Of a DNA stretch of 13,690 nucleotides, positions 13,047 through 13,690 are shown piece by piece (the first letter of the stretch is position 1; each line of letters begins with the position of its first letter). The stretch covers positions 1 to 13,690 of the forward strand of contig CAOYQO010000043.1 of assembly GCA_948566455.1 (NCBI GenBank). The letters are read 5' to 3'. A program made the translations under genes and the position numbers. The notes under the pieces are model-generated. The model ran no database searches and had not been told where the DNA came from. It saw only the letters and a program-made list of their open reading frames with translations. The DNA comes from an uncultured Phocaeicola sp. (lineage in GTDB: Bacteria; Bacteroidota; Bacteroidia; Bacteroidales; Bacteroidaceae).

Positions 13047-13690
13047 CTATGACAAAATCCGTTCCAGCATCTCAAAGTCTTTTTCCACTTCGGCATTCAG
13101 AACTTTAGCATATTGTTGTGTGGTGCGTACATTTGTATGACCGAGCATTTTACTCACATTTTCCATTTTAACCCCATTGTTCAGGCACATTGTCGCAAAT
13201 GTGTGCCTGCTCATGTGAACGGTCAAATTTCTATCAAGCCCTGCATAATCAGCAACTATTTTAAGCCGCAAATTGTATTGTTGATTACTGATAATCGGAA
13301 GCACATAATCATATTTTTTCAATATTTCCATTGCAGGAGACAGTAATACGATAAAATAGTTTTCTTCTGTCTTTAAACGAATATCCAATATAACATACTT
13401 ATTGCCGCGTTTTTGTACGTCACGTTTGAAATTGAATTTAGCAAGATCAGCATAGGATATTCCAGTATATGCCTGAAAAATAAAAAGGTCACGGACTCTA
13501 CAGATCGTTTCCGAGTATATTTGAGCATCTTTCACTTTCTTCAATTCTTCGGCAGTCAAATATTTCCTGATGGCATGTTTGCCACGGGAAAAACGCTCAC
13601 CCTTATACGGATCATTTTTTAGCAAATCAAACTTTATGGCCTCGTGGATATAACGTTTGTTACGTTTATGATAGTTATATATTGTCGGCT
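13047..13690 (-). CDS. IntDOT-type tyrosine recombinase, 5'-truncated at window edge
   Basis: Partial: 21 in-frame codons (PTIYNYHKRNKRYIHEAIKF...) lie upstream of a TTG at 13625, so the frame runs past the right edge and the true start is outside. Numbering from that TTG, the catalytic domain has Lys85 (RLKTEE), His137 and Arg140 (HMSRHTFAT), His163 (LGHTNVRTT) and Tyr172 (QQYA). The first Arg is missing: its TGxR place reads TGISYADL, with Ser57. Loss of that Arg is known for the Bacteroides conjugative-transposon integrase IntDOT, which has a Ser there, so the enzyme may still be active. It converges on the other recombinase and may be the element's real integrase or a neighbour's. Confidence 0.85.
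   Translation of the reverse strand, partial: PTIYNYHKRNKRYIHEAIKFDLLKNDPYKGERFSRGKHAIRKYLTAEELKKVKDAQIYSETICRVRDLFIFQAYTGISYADLAKFNFKRDVQKRGNKYVILDIRLKTEENYFIVLLSPAMEILKKYDYVLPIISNQQYNLRLKIVADYAGLDRNLTVHMSRHTFATMCLNNGVKMENVSKMLGHTNVRTTQQYAKVLNAEVEKDFEMLERILS

Overview
The window looks like an integrated or plasmid-like phage-derived element of a gut Bacteroidales bacterium (Bacteroides, Phocaeicola or a relative). This rests on AT-rich DNA, two Bacteroidetes-style tyrosine recombinases, promoters that fit the Bacteroides TAnnTTTG (-7) / TTTG (-33) pattern, and many starts without a Shine-Dalgarno sequence. Host and element names are inference; no rRNA, tRNA or housekeeping gene is present to confirm them.

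Left block (62-4024, minus strand): a tightly packed operon with 1-4 nt gaps or overlaps. In transcription order it holds a small HExxH metallopeptidase-like protein, a phage/plasmid SF3 helicase-primase of the P4/D5 type, four short unknown proteins, and a Mu-F-like minor head protein. Replication and head-assembly genes therefore share one transcription unit. No large terminase, portal or capsid gene is visible; they may lie left of the window or be missing.

Non-coding block (4025-4785): about 760 bp of AT-rich DNA carrying at least eight copies, in both orientations, of a CTATACAT core. These include a 34-bp inverted repeat, followed by A-rich DNA and a G9 tract. It sits directly upstream of the helicase operon and is the best candidate for a replication origin or a multi-site operator. 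A minus-strand gene for a terminase-small-subunit-like protein lies on its right (4786-5376).

Divergent control region (5377-5725): back-to-back Bacteroides-type promoters. The rightward one overlaps a perfect 11-bp inverted repeat (likely operator) and is followed at once by a stem-loop.

Right block (5726-12995, plus strand): a run of small unknown proteins, several preceded by a GC hairpin and a TTTAAA-N9/10-ATG leader. Then comes a long protein with a DNA sliding-clamp (Pol III beta-like) core. After it an operon follows: a ribbon-helix-helix-like protein, two unknowns, an Mrp/ParA-type ATPase with an unknown 200-residue C-terminal half, and a tyrosine recombinase whose start lies 2 nt past the ATPase stop. 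A second, converging tyrosine recombinase enters from the right edge; a bidirectional terminator hairpin separates the two.

Most unusual items: the twin stem-loops sharing an 18-nt loop, one of which can re-pair to cover the start region of the next gene; the iteron/inverted-repeat region; the clamp protein with extra N- and C-terminal parts, an in-frame GAACTATT repeat and a tail that reads through the next gene in the wrong frame; and the ATPase-recombinase pair.
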